Below are positions 1-10,000 of a stretch of DNA of 25,227 bases, piece after piece (position 1 is the stretch's first letter; every line of letters starts with the position of its first letter). Below the pieces are notes generated by a model. It did no database searches. It was not told the origin of the DNA and was given only the letters and a program-made list of their open reading frames with translations. The position numbers and the translations under genes were made by a program. Origin of the DNA: an uncultured Prevotellaceae bacterium (lineage in GTDB: Bacteria; Bacteroidota; Bacteroidia; Bacteroidales; Bacteroidaceae). The stretch spans positions 1-25,227 of the forward strand of contig CAMJLI010000012.1 of the NCBI GenBank assembly GCA_946406585.1. Direction: 5' to 3'.

Positions 1-431
1 AACCGGACAATGGGACATGGCAACAATTCTCACTTGAAGACAACACCGACAAGTACCAGGCGGTGCTGAAACAACGACCAGGCTCTGTCATTCCTCTGGC
101 AAATCTCGCACAGAGCACCACCGAAATGCGCACCGACTCGCTCACCCTGCTGGTGTGCCTCGACAAGGAGGGGAAGGCATCAGGACTCCTTTACGAAGAT
201 GAAGGAGATGGCTTCACCTACCGCAACGGGGATTATCTCCTCACAAGGCTTGAGGCTTCACTCAACAAGAAAAGCCTCACTGTCACCCTCACAGAAGCCG
301 AGGGTCAACGCAAGGCTCCTGCCCGTTGGCTGCGCATCGCTTGCGTCAAGGATGGGAAAGTGTATTATTCTCCTTGGCAAGGCGGCAACACGGCAAGCAT
401 GAAAATAAGGAAAAATAAGAACCAAACTTAA
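1..431 (+). CDS. GH31 family glycosidase, C-terminal fragment (5' end outside window)
   Basis: The reading frame is open from base 3, so this is the last ~142 residues of a longer protein. The visible part matches the C-terminal beta-sandwich region (DUF5110-like) of family 31 glycosidases: a segment with RPGSVIPL, then LTLLVCLD, then LLYEDEGDGFTYRNGDYLL. The acidic YEDEGDG turn is typical of GH31 enzymes and a similar LYEDEGD occurs in the complete GH31 gene at 3617. No catalytic residues are in view, so specificity cannot be stated. Unlike the neighbouring GH31 it lacks a C-terminal sorting tail and ends in a short basic, Asn-rich stretch. It lies 11 bases before the GLUG-repeat gene and is probably cotranscribed with it. 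GH31 is favoured by the combination of motifs; another family with a similar C-terminal domain is the alternative. Confidence 0.75.
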   Translation, partial: PDNGTWQQFSLEDNTDKYQAVLKQRPGSVIPLANLAQSTTEMRTDSLTLLVCLDKEGKASGLLYEDEGDGFTYRNGDYLLTRLEASLNKKSLTVTLTEAEGQRKAPARWLRIACVKDGKVYYSPWQGGNTASMKIRKNKNQT

Positions 432-442
432 TAATTATCATC

Positions 443-3307
443 ATGAACATTAATTTCAAAATTGTGCTGGTGATGGCCCTGGGTTGGCTTTACGGCACAT
501 GTGCGTTCGCACTCGAAAAGGTGGATGGTGTCTACCAGATTGCAAGTGCCGCCGACCTCGTAGAGTTTGCCGCACTGGTGAATGGCGGTGAGAATGCCGC
601 CAATGCTGCATTGACGGCCGACATCGACATGACCGACGTGGCATGGACGCCAATAGGCAACAGCAACAGCCGCTTTGCAGGAACTTTCGATGGGCAATAT
701 CATACCATCGACCATCTAAAATATGAGTCGGCAGAAGAGCGCATCGGCATCTTCGGCGTGGTAGACGGTGGCTGTGTCATCAAGAACTTCATTGCAGGAC
801 CCGCCAACGAGATTCGCGGCACCAGCAAGGTGGGTGGAATCATCGGCTGCTCCGACGGCAGCGGATGGGTGACGCTCGAGAATGTGGGACATGAGGGATA
901 TGTCTATGGCACAGGCAACAATGTATGCGCCATCATCGGAGTGGTGATGAATGGCGGTCCCGCCACTCGCATCACCAATTGCTACAACATGGGCAATGTC
1001 TCTGGTGGCGGCGAGAGCGCTATCATTGCAGGATGGTTTGGCGGACATGGCAGCGTGGAGGTTCGCGGATTCTGGAACACGGGTGTCATGGAGAGCGGAC
1101 AGGATGGCTCCAACTCGCTTTGGAGAAATGGCAGCGGCATCACCACCGAGCGCATCTTCCATCTCTATGGCGACCAAGGTGCTTCCGTCATCGAGGAGGG
1201 AGACCTCACTTCAGGAAAACTGGCGTTTGCACTCAACGACTACAAGGATGCAGGATTCTGGAAGCAGAATCTCACCGACCCCGTCGACCTGCATCCCACC
1301 TTCTTGCCCGGACACCTGTCTGTATATGCAAATGGCGAACTCGCCTGCGACGGTTCGGCAAAAGAGGGCTCGTCGGTCACCTATTCCAACACCGAGGGCT
1401 CTGTGCGCGACGAACACCAGTTCGTGGCAGGCTTCTGCTCAGTGTGCGGCTTGATGCAAGAAAACTTCTGCCAGATGGAAGACGACCATTATATCATTGA
1501 TGATGGTGACAAACTCAACTGGTTCGCATACATGGTGAACAATGTGAACGGTGCAGCCAACGCACGCCTCACAGCCGACATCTACATGACAGCCAAGGCT
1601 TTCACACCCATCGGACAAGATGCCCATGACTTCAAGGGACACTTCGATGGCGGTGGTCACCGCATCCTGAATCTTGTAACCAATGCCGACCGCAACAACC
1701 AGGCTCTCTTCGGACAGGCTGTTGGGGGCGCTGTCATCGAGAACGTCATTATCGATGCTTCCTGTCTCATACAGGGAACGGCCTTCACTGCCGGTATATT
1801 GGGACATGTGTGGGGCGACGGTGTCATAGTGCGCAATTGCGGCAACGAGGCCAACATCTATGGCTCGGCACAAAACGCTGCCGGCATCGTGGGTTGTTCG
1901 GAAAAAGAGGTGCATATCTCCAACTGCTACAATCTCGGCGAAATACAAGGCTCGCACGAGAATGCCGGAATCTGTGCCTGGATGGGTGCCAACAATTCAA
2001 CCATAAAGAACTGCTACAGTACGGCTACAGGCATCAATGGAGCTGGTCTGTGGCGCAAGGATGAGGTGGTAGGAGAGAATGTCTACCAGATAGAGGGCAT
2101 TCAGGGAACAGCCTTCTCCGAAGAACAGATGAAGAGTGGCGAACTGGCATACATGCTCAATGGAAAGCAGAGCGAGACAGTGGAATGGTATCAAGTGATA
2201 GGCACCGACAGCCATCCCATGCCAATATTCATCGAGGGTGGCGTGGTATATGCCAATGGCGCGCTCGACTGTGCTGGCAACGCCAAGGAGGGTGCTGACG
2301 TGACATACTCCAACACCGAGGGAGCCACTCGCGACGACCACCATTTCGACAATGGCATTTGCAGCGTGTGTGGAACACCCGACACCGAATACATCAAGGC
2401 TGAGGATGGTAACCTTATGCTGGCTTCCGCTGCCGACGTGGTGTGGTTTGCAGCCATGGTGAACAAGGTGGATGCTTCGCTCAATGCGGCGCTTGCAGCC
2501 GACATCGATTTCAATGGTGTGGATTTCCAAGGCATTGCCACAGCCGCAGCACCTTTCTCAGGCACCTTCGACGGGCAGAGACACATCATAAGCAACCTGG
2601 TGATCGATATGCCTGAAGAGCCCAATGTGGGATTCTTCCGCGAGATTACCGCTGGTGCACATATCATGAACCTCACCATCGATGCCACATGCTCCATCAA
2701 TGGAAAGAACTTCGTGGGTGCTTTCATCGGACATGTCAGTGGAAATGGCAAAGCCACTCTTGAGCAACTTGGCAATGAGGCTTCTGTCAGCACCATCGAC
2801 CAGAATGCAGGAGGCATCGTGGGATGCAACACCTCCGGAGAACTCAAGCTCACGCTTCTAAACTGCTACAATGCTGGTGCCATCTCCAGTGGATGGGAAG
2901 CAGGCGGTCTGTCGGGATGGTTGGGCAATGATGCCATCACCACCAACTGCTACAACATGGGTGTGGTGAACAATGGCGAGTCCTATGCACGTGGCAACAA
3001 CATCCAAATCACCAATTGCTTCGACCCTGTCACCGACTGGCCTGCCCTGCCTGTCACTCCGATAGAGAATTTCACCAACGATGTGGTGTACAACCTTCTT
3101 GCCGAGGCTGCTCCTGGCATTTGGTTCCTCAGTGCAGAGACCGATGGGCATCCAGTGCTCTACGACACAGGTATCGTGAGCGGCATCAGAAGGACGACCG
3201 TTAACAATGACAATGGAAATGTATATTATGACTTGCAAGGACGTAAAGTAGTTCGCCCCTCAAAAGGCATTTATATCTTGAATGGACATAAGATTGTTGT
3301 TAGGTAA
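443..3307 (+). CDS. Secreted GLUG-type repeat protein with C-terminal sorting tail
   Basis: A 954-residue exported protein, probably surface-located, of unknown molecular function. An N-terminal signal peptide (about residues 1-23, hydrophobic core ending CAFA) is followed by three large repeat units, each starting with an aromatic/Leu-x-I/L-A-S-A-A-D-type strand, then A-A-L-x-A-D-I-D-M, then G-x-F-D-G-x-x-H-x-I. These are hallmarks of the GLUG/beta-helix type repeat found in bacterial adhesins and surface proteins. Two linkers (from residues 294 and 602) carry VYANG, VTYSNTEG and an H-x-F-x-x-G-x-C-S-V-C-G motif (cysteine pairs 332/335 and 640/643). The protein ends in YYDLQGRKVVRPSKGIYIL plus a basic end, a tail resembling type IX secretion sorting domains. 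No catalytic motif is seen. It may bind glycan or a surface; that is inference from the neighbourhood. A strong terminator follows. Confidence 0.8.
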   Translation: MNINFKIVLVMALGWLYGTCAFALEKVDGVYQIASAADLVEFAALVNGGENAANAALTADIDMTDVAWTPIGNSNSRFAGTFDGQYHTIDHLKYESAEERIGIFGVVDGGCVIKNFIAGPANEIRGTSKVGGIIGCSDGSGWVTLENVGHEGYVYGTGNNVCAIIGVVMNGGPATRITNCYNMGNVSGGGESAIIAGWFGGHGSVEVRGFWNTGVMESGQDGSNSLWRNGSGITTERIFHLYGDQGASVIEEGDLTSGKLAFALNDYKDAGFWKQNLTDPVDLHPTFLPGHLSVYANGELACDGSAKEGSSVTYSNTEGSVRDEHQFVAGFCSVCGLMQENFCQMEDDHYIIDDGDKLNWFAYMVNNVNGAANARLTADIYMTAKAFTPIGQDAHDFKGHFDGGGHRILNLVTNADRNNQALFGQAVGGAVIENVIIDASCLIQGTAFTAGILGHVWGDGVIVRNCGNEANIYGSAQNAAGIVGCSEKEVHISNCYNLGEIQGSHENAGICAWMGANNSTIKNCYSTATGINGAGLWRKDEVVGENVYQIEGIQGTAFSEEQMKSGELAYMLNGKQSETVEWYQVIGTDSHPMPIFIEGGVVYANGALDCAGNAKEGADVTYSNTEGATRDDHHFDNGICSVCGTPDTEYIKAEDGNLMLASAADVVWFAAMVNKVDASLNAALAADIDFNGVDFQGIATAAAPFSGTFDGQRHIISNLVIDMPEEPNVGFFREITAGAHIMNLTIDATCSINGKNFVGAFIGHVSGNGKATLEQLGNEASVSTIDQNAGGIVGCNTSGELKLTLLNCYNAGAISSGWEAGGLSGWLGNDAITTNCYNMGVVNNGESYARGNNIQITNCFDPVTDWPALPVTPIENFTNDVVYNLLAEAAPGIWFLSAETDGHPVLYDTGIVSGIRRTTVNNDNGNVYYDLQGRKVVRPSKGIYILNGHKIVVR
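533..3170 (+). repeat. Three tandem ~310-residue modules inside the GLUG protein gene
   Basis: The coding sequence is built from three related units. The two linkers (starting at 1322 and 2246) and their CSVCG motifs (codons for residues 332 and 640) are spaced exactly 308 residues (924 bases) apart, and DNA similarity is visible across the linkers, for example TCCAACACCGAGGG in both. The first unit is about 11 residues longer before its linker alignment; the third lacks the cysteine linker and runs into the tail. Boundaries are approximate. Confidence 0.7.
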
Positions 3308-3330
3308 GATAGTTCTAATACCATGATCGA

Positions 3331-3368
3331 AGGGAATGTTGGTGGAGCCAACATTCCCTCTTTTTTTT
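3331..3368 (+). terminator. Rho-independent terminator after the GLUG gene
   Basis: A perfect 12-bp stem (3331-3342 paired with 3348-3359, AGGGAATGTTGG and its complement) with a 5-base loop is followed by eight T residues. It lies 24 bases after the stop codon of the GLUG gene and closes unit 1. Confidence 0.92.
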
Positions 3369-3485
3369 GTTGTCATGTCCAACGACATTTTTACCCTGCA
3401 AAAGGCGTTTTTTACCAAAAATCATCTCCGTAAATCGAATATTCCACTTATACAAGTAATTAGGTGAACTTATCCTAACTCGTTG

Positions 3486-3507
3486 ATTGTCAATTAGGCG
3501 TGACAAT
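3486..3507. promoter_or_regulatory. Inverted repeat, possible operator
   Basis: ATTGTCA (3486-3492) and its exact complement TGACAAT (3501-3507) flank an 8-base spacer. The centre-to-centre spacing suits a dimeric DNA-binding protein. It lies about 60-80 bases upstream of the -7-like box of the GH31 unit, in an otherwise AT-rich gap (3369-3616) with no open gene. The arms are short, so chance is possible. Confidence 0.25.
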
Positions 3508-3566
3508 ATATCCATTTATATCATAATACTTTCCTTATTAAATAGCCATTTGTCGACATCATTCAC

Positions 3567-3574
3567 TAATTTTG
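3567..3574 (+). promoter_or_regulatory. Bacteroidetes -7 box (TAATTTTG) for the GH31/GH38 unit
   Basis: TAATTTTG fits the TAnnTTTG consensus of the major Bacteroidetes sigma factor and sits 43 bases before the GH31 start codon, giving a leader of roughly 35 bases. A TTTG lies at 3549-3552, but at 14 bases it is too close to be a standard -33 element, so this may be an activator-dependent promoter. An ATAC lies 41 bases upstream (3526), the same offset as ATACAA in the two other promoters of this kind here, though only four bases match. Confidence 0.5.
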
Positions 3575-3616
3575 CATCATCGATTTGAAAACACAAATAT
3601 AGTTAGTTAGTTTTTT

Positions 3617-6046
3617 ATGTTGGTAGGTTTTGGTAAATGTTTGTTATTGTCGCTCTTGTTGGTTATTGGTCCTTTCCAATCTGCAAGGGCGGTTTCAGGG
3701 TATGATCCAGTGGCAAACCCCGAGGCGGTAGTTGCCTCGGGGCGAGCCCGGTTCACGGTTCTCACGCCACGTATGATTCGCATCCAATACAGCAGCAGGG
3801 AGTTGTTCGAGGACAGGGCAACTTTCGCAGTGGTGAATCGCAACCTGCCAGTGCCGCAGTTTTCTACACGAGAAGAGAATGGTTTCTTGTATATTGAGAC
3901 AGAGTACCTCACGCTGAAATATAAAATAGGGAGTAACATATCGCCTTCGTTGAAGTCGCCAAACAACCTTTCCATCACCATGGCGCTGAACGGTCGCGAT
4001 GTGATATGGTATCCGGGAAAGGAGGACGCACTCAACCTGAAGGGCACCAAGCGCACACTCGACACTGCAAGTGGCGACAACCAGCGCCCTGACCTCGAGG
4101 ATGGCATAATCTCACGTGCTGGATGGGCGCTCATTGATGAGTCGCCGAAAACCAAGCGCGGCGACGGTTCCACCACCTTCGCCTTCGACCAGCAGGTGGA
4201 AGGCATTGAGTGGCTCGCACGGCCAATCGACAACAATGCGTTCGACTGGTATTTCATGGGCTACGGACACGACTACAAGGAAGCCATTGGAGACTACATA
4301 AAGATTGCAGGCAGGCAACCACTGCCGCCTCTCTTTGTCCTTGGCTACTGGTACAGCAAGTATCAGCGCTATTCACAACAGGATTTCATCAATCTTGTCA
4401 ATGAGATGCGGCAAAACGACATTCCGCTCGATGTCATGATTTTCGACATGGACTGGCACCTTGACGGATGGACGGGTTGGACCTGGAACAAGAGTCTCAT
4501 ACCCAACCCCCCAGGACTCATCAACTGGATGCACAACCAGGGCATCAAGGTGGGTCTGAACCTGCATCCTGCCGATGGCGTGGCAAATTATGAAGACCAT
4601 TTCAGGGAGATAGCCGCCGACATGGGCATGACAGGCGACAGGGTGCCTTGGATGATAGAGGACTCCACGTTCTATCGCTCGTTCTTCAAGCACATCATCC
4701 GTGAGCGCGAGAAAGAGGGTGTCGACTTCTGGTGGCTCGACTGGCAGCAAAACCTCACCAGTCATTACACCGAGGGACTGGGTGAGACATTCTGGTGCAA
4801 CCATGTTTTCTTCAACGACATGCGCAACAACCGACCCGACCGCAGGCCGTTCATCTTCCATAGATGGGGCGGACTGGGTAGTCACCGCTATCCCATAGGG
4901 TTCTCTGGCGACACTTATTCCACATTTGGCTCGCTGGCATTCCAGCCCTATTTCACGGCTACGGCATCGAATGTGTGCTTTGGCTATTGGGGACATGACT
5001 TGGGTGGACACCTGCAGATTGCGCCAACCGACCCCGAACTGATGTTGCGGTGGTTGCAATTTGGAGTGTTCTCTCCGATTTTCCGCACTCATGGGGCGAG
5101 TCAGGAGGGGAATGAGAGGCGAATTTGGAAATTGGACAATTTCCCCATGTTGCTCGACTGTGTCAATCTGCGCTACCAGCTCATGCCATATATCTATACC
5201 GCAGCACGACAAGCCTACGACACGGGTGTTTCCATCTGCCGTCCGCTCTACTATGAATGGCCGGAAGAGAACGAGGCGTATCGGCAGGAGGGAGAATACA
5301 TGTTTGGCGACGATATCCTCGTGTCACCTGTGGTGACGGCAGCCAACAATTCCAAGAAGACGTTCCACAAGACATGGCTGCCAGGCGGAATGTGGTATGA
5401 TGTGACTCATAATGAGATGATTCAGGGTGGCACCACCATAAGCCATTATTACGGGTTGGGAGACATCCCTTATTTCATAAAGGCGGGAGCCATCGTGGTG
5501 GAAAATCCAAAAATGACAAATCTCAAGAAAAGTCCCGACCAACTCATCGTGAAAGTGATTCCGGGTGAAGTAGGGGAGGCCTCGCTCTATGAAGACGAGG
5601 GCGACACTCAGGCTTACGCCGAGGGGGCTTTCACCACCACCACGTTCCGACAGATGCGCTCCGCCTCGGAATTGTCGCTCACTATCGATCCAAGGCAGGG
5701 GACATTCGATGGAATGCCTTCGCAAAGGGCGTACAAAGTGGTCTTCATACTTGAGGAACAGCCGCTCACCGTGACAATCGACGGCTCGGAAACCGACGAT
5801 TGGTCATATGATGCAGAAATGCAGCAAGTCACGGTGAATGTGCCTGCAACAGCTTGCGACCAACAGATAACTGTCACGCTTCAGCGTTCAGCCAGCGGCA
5901 TCTCGCAGATGGGTGACGCCACCATTGTGGAGCAGCGGTATTTCGACCTTCAAGGACGTGAGCACACCTATGCACCTCAAGGCCCGCATATCGTGCGCCG
6001 GATATGGAACAATGGCAAAGTGTCTACGCAAAAAGTCATTCAATGA
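3617..6046 (+). CDS. GH31 family alpha-glycosidase, secreted, with sorting-type tail
   Basis: An 809-residue exo-acting retaining alpha-glycosidase predicted to remove alpha-linked caps (glucose, xylose, galactose or related) from glycans. A signal peptide covers about residues 1-25. An N-terminal beta-sandwich is followed by the (beta/alpha)8 barrel with DVMIFDMDWH (Asp277 and Asp279), then WWLDWQQ, in which Asp375 is the expected nucleophile, and GFSGDT, in which Asp432 is the expected acid/base. The barrel ends near YWGHDLGGH. A DUF5110-like domain with SLYEDEGD follows, and the last ~50 residues (YFDLQGREHTYAPQG and a basic end) look like a type IX secretion tail. The length is normal for the family plus the tail. 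It is first in an operon with a SusE/F-like protein and a GH38 mannosidase, so it probably works on the same glycan. Family is secure; substrate is not. Confidence 0.9.
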   Translation: MLVGFGKCLLLSLLLVIGPFQSARAVSGYDPVANPEAVVASGRARFTVLTPRMIRIQYSSRELFEDRATFAVVNRNLPVPQFSTREENGFLYIETEYLTLKYKIGSNISPSLKSPNNLSITMALNGRDVIWYPGKEDALNLKGTKRTLDTASGDNQRPDLEDGIISRAGWALIDESPKTKRGDGSTTFAFDQQVEGIEWLARPIDNNAFDWYFMGYGHDYKEAIGDYIKIAGRQPLPPLFVLGYWYSKYQRYSQQDFINLVNEMRQNDIPLDVMIFDMDWHLDGWTGWTWNKSLIPNPPGLINWMHNQGIKVGLNLHPADGVANYEDHFREIAADMGMTGDRVPWMIEDSTFYRSFFKHIIREREKEGVDFWWLDWQQNLTSHYTEGLGETFWCNHVFFNDMRNNRPDRRPFIFHRWGGLGSHRYPIGFSGDTYSTFGSLAFQPYFTATASNVCFGYWGHDLGGHLQIAPTDPELMLRWLQFGVFSPIFRTHGASQEGNERRIWKLDNFPMLLDCVNLRYQLMPYIYTAARQAYDTGVSICRPLYYEWPEENEAYRQEGEYMFGDDILVSPVVTAANNSKKTFHKTWLPGGMWYDVTHNEMIQGGTTISHYYGLGDIPYFIKAGAIVVENPKMTNLKKSPDQLIVKVIPGEVGEASLYEDEGDTQAYAEGAFTTTTFRQMRSASELSLTIDPRQGTFDGMPSQRAYKVVFILEEQPLTVTIDGSETDDWSYDAEMQQVTVNVPATACDQQITVTLQRSASGISQMGDATIVEQRYFDLQGREHTYAPQGPHIVRRIWNNGKVSTQKVIQ

Positions 6047-6112
6047 TGCAGAGTACCAGATAATTGTTTCTTCCCTACATACCCCAATCACATTTTCAAA
6101 AAAAACTACGTT

Positions 6113-7024
6113 ATGTCAAAGAAAGCAATCTTCATATATTCCATCTTCTTTCTTGTTCAGATGCCAGTGCTTGCACAAAGCCTCGACGCTCTATGGGCAA
6201 CGGGCAGTGCTGTGCCAGAGGGCACGCGTCAGCTGACAAAGCGCCCCGACGGACAGTTCCGATTCGCTGGGGCGCTGAATGATGGCGAGTTGAAAATCAT
6301 GACCACGGAAACATTCCAGAAAGGAGTTACGATGTTCCTGAAGCCACAGTTGGTGGACTCTTACCTCATCAACAAGGGCATCAACTATGTACTCACTTCC
6401 GACGAGACACAGCCAGGATGGGTGGTGTCGTTCCAAGAGGATACATATCGCTTTCTCGTTGACCCTGTGGCAAGGAAGGTCACAGGTGAGCTGATGTTGC
6501 CTTGGAACGAACTATTCATCGCAGGAGGCGCTTTTGAGGGAGGTGCAAACAATGTGGAGTGGAACCGCAATGGAATGTTGCCTTTTGAACGCGACCATGA
6601 CAATCCTTATGTCTTCTCTTGGACTGGACAATTGGGCGAGCAGGATGGAGTCGTGGAACCCGGACGGTTCAAGTTGGAGGGACAGATGACATGGGGACCT
6701 CGTGAACTGCATCCCTATGTTCAGGATGAGGATCTGCTTGCCTCCACCCAGGTGCGTCAGGGTGGCGACGACACCAAGTGGCATGTCTATGTGAAAGGCA
6801 CATACCACATAGTGGTCGACCTCTTCAACGAGACCTTCCATGCCGAACTGGTGGAAGAGGCTGACTCGCACCAGTTGGATGGAGTGGAAGAAAAGGTGTC
6901 GCACACAGATGACAGCACTCAGTCCGTCTATAATGTAAATGGCGTGCAATTGCCTGGACTACAGAAGGGCTTGAATATCGTGCGTACAGCCGACGGAACG
7001 GTGAGAAAGGTCTTTCGCAGGTGA
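6113..7024 (+). CDS. SusE/F-like glycan-binding protein with sorting-type tail instead of lipobox
   Basis: A 303-residue exported protein resembling the tandem beta-sandwich starch-binding domains of SusE and SusF. Two domains can be traced. Domain 1 (about residues 24-120) starts LWATGSAVPEGTRQL and has FRFAGAL..GELKI. Domain 2 (about 125-250) has LFIAGGAF, PYVFSWTGQL, GRFKLEGQMTWG and a final YHIVVDLFNETFHAELV strand typical of this group. Known SusE/F proteins are lipid-anchored, but here the signal peptide (ending PVLAQ) has no cysteine and none is seen in the protein. Instead the C-terminus has SVYNVNGVQLPGLQKGLNIV and a basic end, like the sorting tails on neighbouring enzymes. It lies 66 bases after GH31 and 28 bases before GH38. 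Role inferred: capture of mannan pieces at or outside the cell surface. The aromatic binding residues cannot be assigned with certainty. Confidence 0.7.
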   Translation: MSKKAIFIYSIFFLVQMPVLAQSLDALWATGSAVPEGTRQLTKRPDGQFRFAGALNDGELKIMTTETFQKGVTMFLKPQLVDSYLINKGINYVLTSDETQPGWVVSFQEDTYRFLVDPVARKVTGELMLPWNELFIAGGAFEGGANNVEWNRNGMLPFERDHDNPYVFSWTGQLGEQDGVVEPGRFKLEGQMTWGPRELHPYVQDEDLLASTQVRQGGDDTKWHVYVKGTYHIVVDLFNETFHAELVEEADSHQLDGVEEKVSHTDDSTQSVYNVNGVQLPGLQKGLNIVRTADGTVRKVFRR

Positions 7025-7052
7025 ATTATGATTACCTACTAAACTTTATTTC

Positions 7053-10000
7053 ATGATGAAGAAAATTTCAGTAGCAGTGATGGCAGTATTGCTGACAACG
7101 GGTGCCTTTGCCCAAAAGAAGGAAATGAAAGCCTACATGGTGGCTGATGCACATCTCGACACGCAATGGAACTGGGACGTGCAGTCCACCATACGTGAAC
7201 ATATCCGAAACACTCTCAACCAAAACCTCTTTCTCTTCAAGCAATACCCCCACTATGTCTTCAATTTCGAGGGGGCTGTCAAGTATTCTTGGATGAAAGA
7301 GTATTACCCCTATGAGTATGAGGAGATGAAGCGCTATGTGGCGCAAGGCAGATGGCATGTGACAGGGAGCAGTTGGGACGCCAACGAAACCATCATCTGT
7401 TCGCCTGAGTCGTGGCTTAGGAACGTGCTGCTTGGCCAGACGTTCTATCGCACGGAGTTCAATACCGAGGGGACAGACATCTTCCTGCCCGACTGCTTTG
7501 GCTTTGGCTACACCTTGCCCACGCTGGCGGCGCATTGCGGCCTCATCGGTTTCTCGTCGCAAAAGCTCATGTGGCGCACAAAGCCTTTCTATGAGGGTGG
7601 CAAGCGCTATCCGTTCACCGTTGGCCTATGGCAGGGCATCGATGGCAGTCGCATCATGATGACGCACGGATTCAACTATGCACAGAGATGGGAAGATGCC
7701 GACTTGTCGAAGAACGAGAATCTGATAAGGGAAATCAAGGAAAGTCCTCTCAATGTGGCATATAGGTATTATGGCACCGGTGATGTTGGTGGTTCGCCCA
7801 ACTTGGAGTCTGTGAGGGCGGTGGAGAAGGGCATCCACGGCGATGGGCCGGTGCAGGTCATCAGTGCCACGAGCGACCAGATATACAAGGATTTCATGCC
7901 TTTCGACAAGCATCCGGAACTGCCGGTCTTCGATGGCGAACTGCCAATGGACGTGCATGGCAATGGCTGCTATACGTCGCAGGCTGCGATGAAGCTCTAC
8001 AACAGGCAGAACGAACATTTGGGCGATGCTGCCGAACGCTCCTCCGTGATGGCAGAATGGTTGGGTGGCGCTTCCTACCCCAGTGCATTGCTCACCAATA
8101 CCTGGCAACGCTTCATCTGGCATCAGTTCCACGATGATGTCACCGGAACGTCTATCCCACGTGCCTATGAGTTCTCTTGGAACGATGAGTTGCTTGCACT
8201 GAAGAAGTTTTCCGATGTCCTCACACATGGCGTGTCAGCCATTGCCGCCCGCATGGACACGCAGGTGAAGGGTATGCCTTTGGTAGTGTATAACAACGAG
8301 GCTTTCGTGGCTCGTTCGGTGGCTGAAGTGAAGGTGCCCGAAGGACGCGACTATGTCGTGGTGTCGCCGGAGGGCAAGAAGGTGAAGTCGCAGGTCGTGG
8401 AGCGCGATGGTGAGTGTTTCCTGTTGTTTGATGCTCAGGTGCCTTCGGCAGGTGCCGCGGTCTATGACGTTCGTCAGGCAGGTAAATACAAAGGCAACAC
8501 CAAATCTTCAGGACGGCATATTGAGTCGTCGAGATATTTACTCGAAGTGAATGAGTATGGAGACATCGTGTCGCTCATCGACAAAAAGGCCGGCAAGCAA
8601 CTGGTGGCACCTGGGAGAAGCATCCGTTTGGTGGTGTTCGATGACTGTCGTTCCACACAGTGGCCGGCATGGGAGATACAGAAAGCCACGCTCGACAAGC
8701 AGCCGCAGCCCGTTCACGACGATGTCAGGGTGACCGTCGAGGAAGGTTCGCTGCGCCACACCATCATAGTGGAAAAACGATATGGCGACTCCAAAATCAT
8801 GCAGCGCATACATCTTTATGAAGGCAACTTGTCGGAGAGGATAGATGTGGAGAATGTGGTGGATTGGAGTTCTGCCAATGCATTGCTCAAGGCAGAGTTC
8901 CCGCTGAGTGTGGCCAACGAGGAGGCATCATACGACATCGGACTGGGACATGTGCGCCGCGGAAACAACAAGGACAACTTGTTTGAGGTGTATGCCCACC
9001 AATGGACTGACCTCACCGACCGCTCCGGCAACTATGGAGTGACACTTCTCAATGATTCGAGATATGGTTGGGACAAACCGGATGACAACACCATGCGACT
9101 CTCCCTGCTCTATTCTCCGAAGACAGGAAACGGGTATTCCTACCAAGCCCGTCAGGATTTCGGACACCATGTGTTCACCTATAGCATCGTGGGGCATGAA
9201 GGTGCATTGGATGCTCCCAAGGCAGTGCGTTGTTCCGACATGCTCAATAGTCCGTTGCGCACCTTCATTGCCGACAAGCACAAGGGTGACTTGGGCAAAA
9301 CTTTCTCTTTCGTCTCTACAGACAACGAACATATAGTGGTGCGCGCCCTGAAAAAGGCAGAGGTGAGCGATGAGTATGTGGTGCGTGTCTATGAGATGGG
9401 TGGAAAACAGGCGCAGAAGGCAAGTCTTGTCTTCGCCGGCGACATAGTGAAGGCTGTGGAGGCTGACGGAACGGAGCGCACCTTGAAGAATGCTTCTTTC
9501 AATGGCCGCTCACTTAATGTGGAGATAAATCCCTTTGGAGTGAGAACCTACAAGTTGACGCTTGGCAAACAAGCACAGGAAAAGGTGGAAACACAGGTGC
9601 TGCCTTTGTCTTTCGACCGTCACTGTTTCAGCTTCAATGAATTCAGGAATGCAGCCAATTTCGAGGGAGGCTATTCCTATGCAGCAGAATTGATGCCTGC
9701 CAAGGGCATTACTGTAGGGGATGTGCCTTTCCGCTTTGGCGAGATGGATGCCGCCAATGGCATGTCCTGCAATGGCAACGTGCTCAAGTGGGAGTCGGAC
9801 AAGGATTACAGGCACTTGTACCTTCTTGTGGCTTCCGACCTCGGCGACCGCATGGCAGAGTTCGTGGCGGGAAAGACAAAACAGCAATTCCAAGTGCCAT
9901 TCTACTCCGGGTTCATAGGGCAGTGGGGGCACGACAACCACACCGAGGGCTTCTTGAAGGATGCAGAGGTGGCATACGTGGGCAGTCACCGTCACTCACC

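Noticed and set aside
3369..3480. Possible small gene in the gap after the GLUG terminator
   Set aside because: The only frame is short, on the minus strand and running through the terminator hairpin, with no recognisable protein features.
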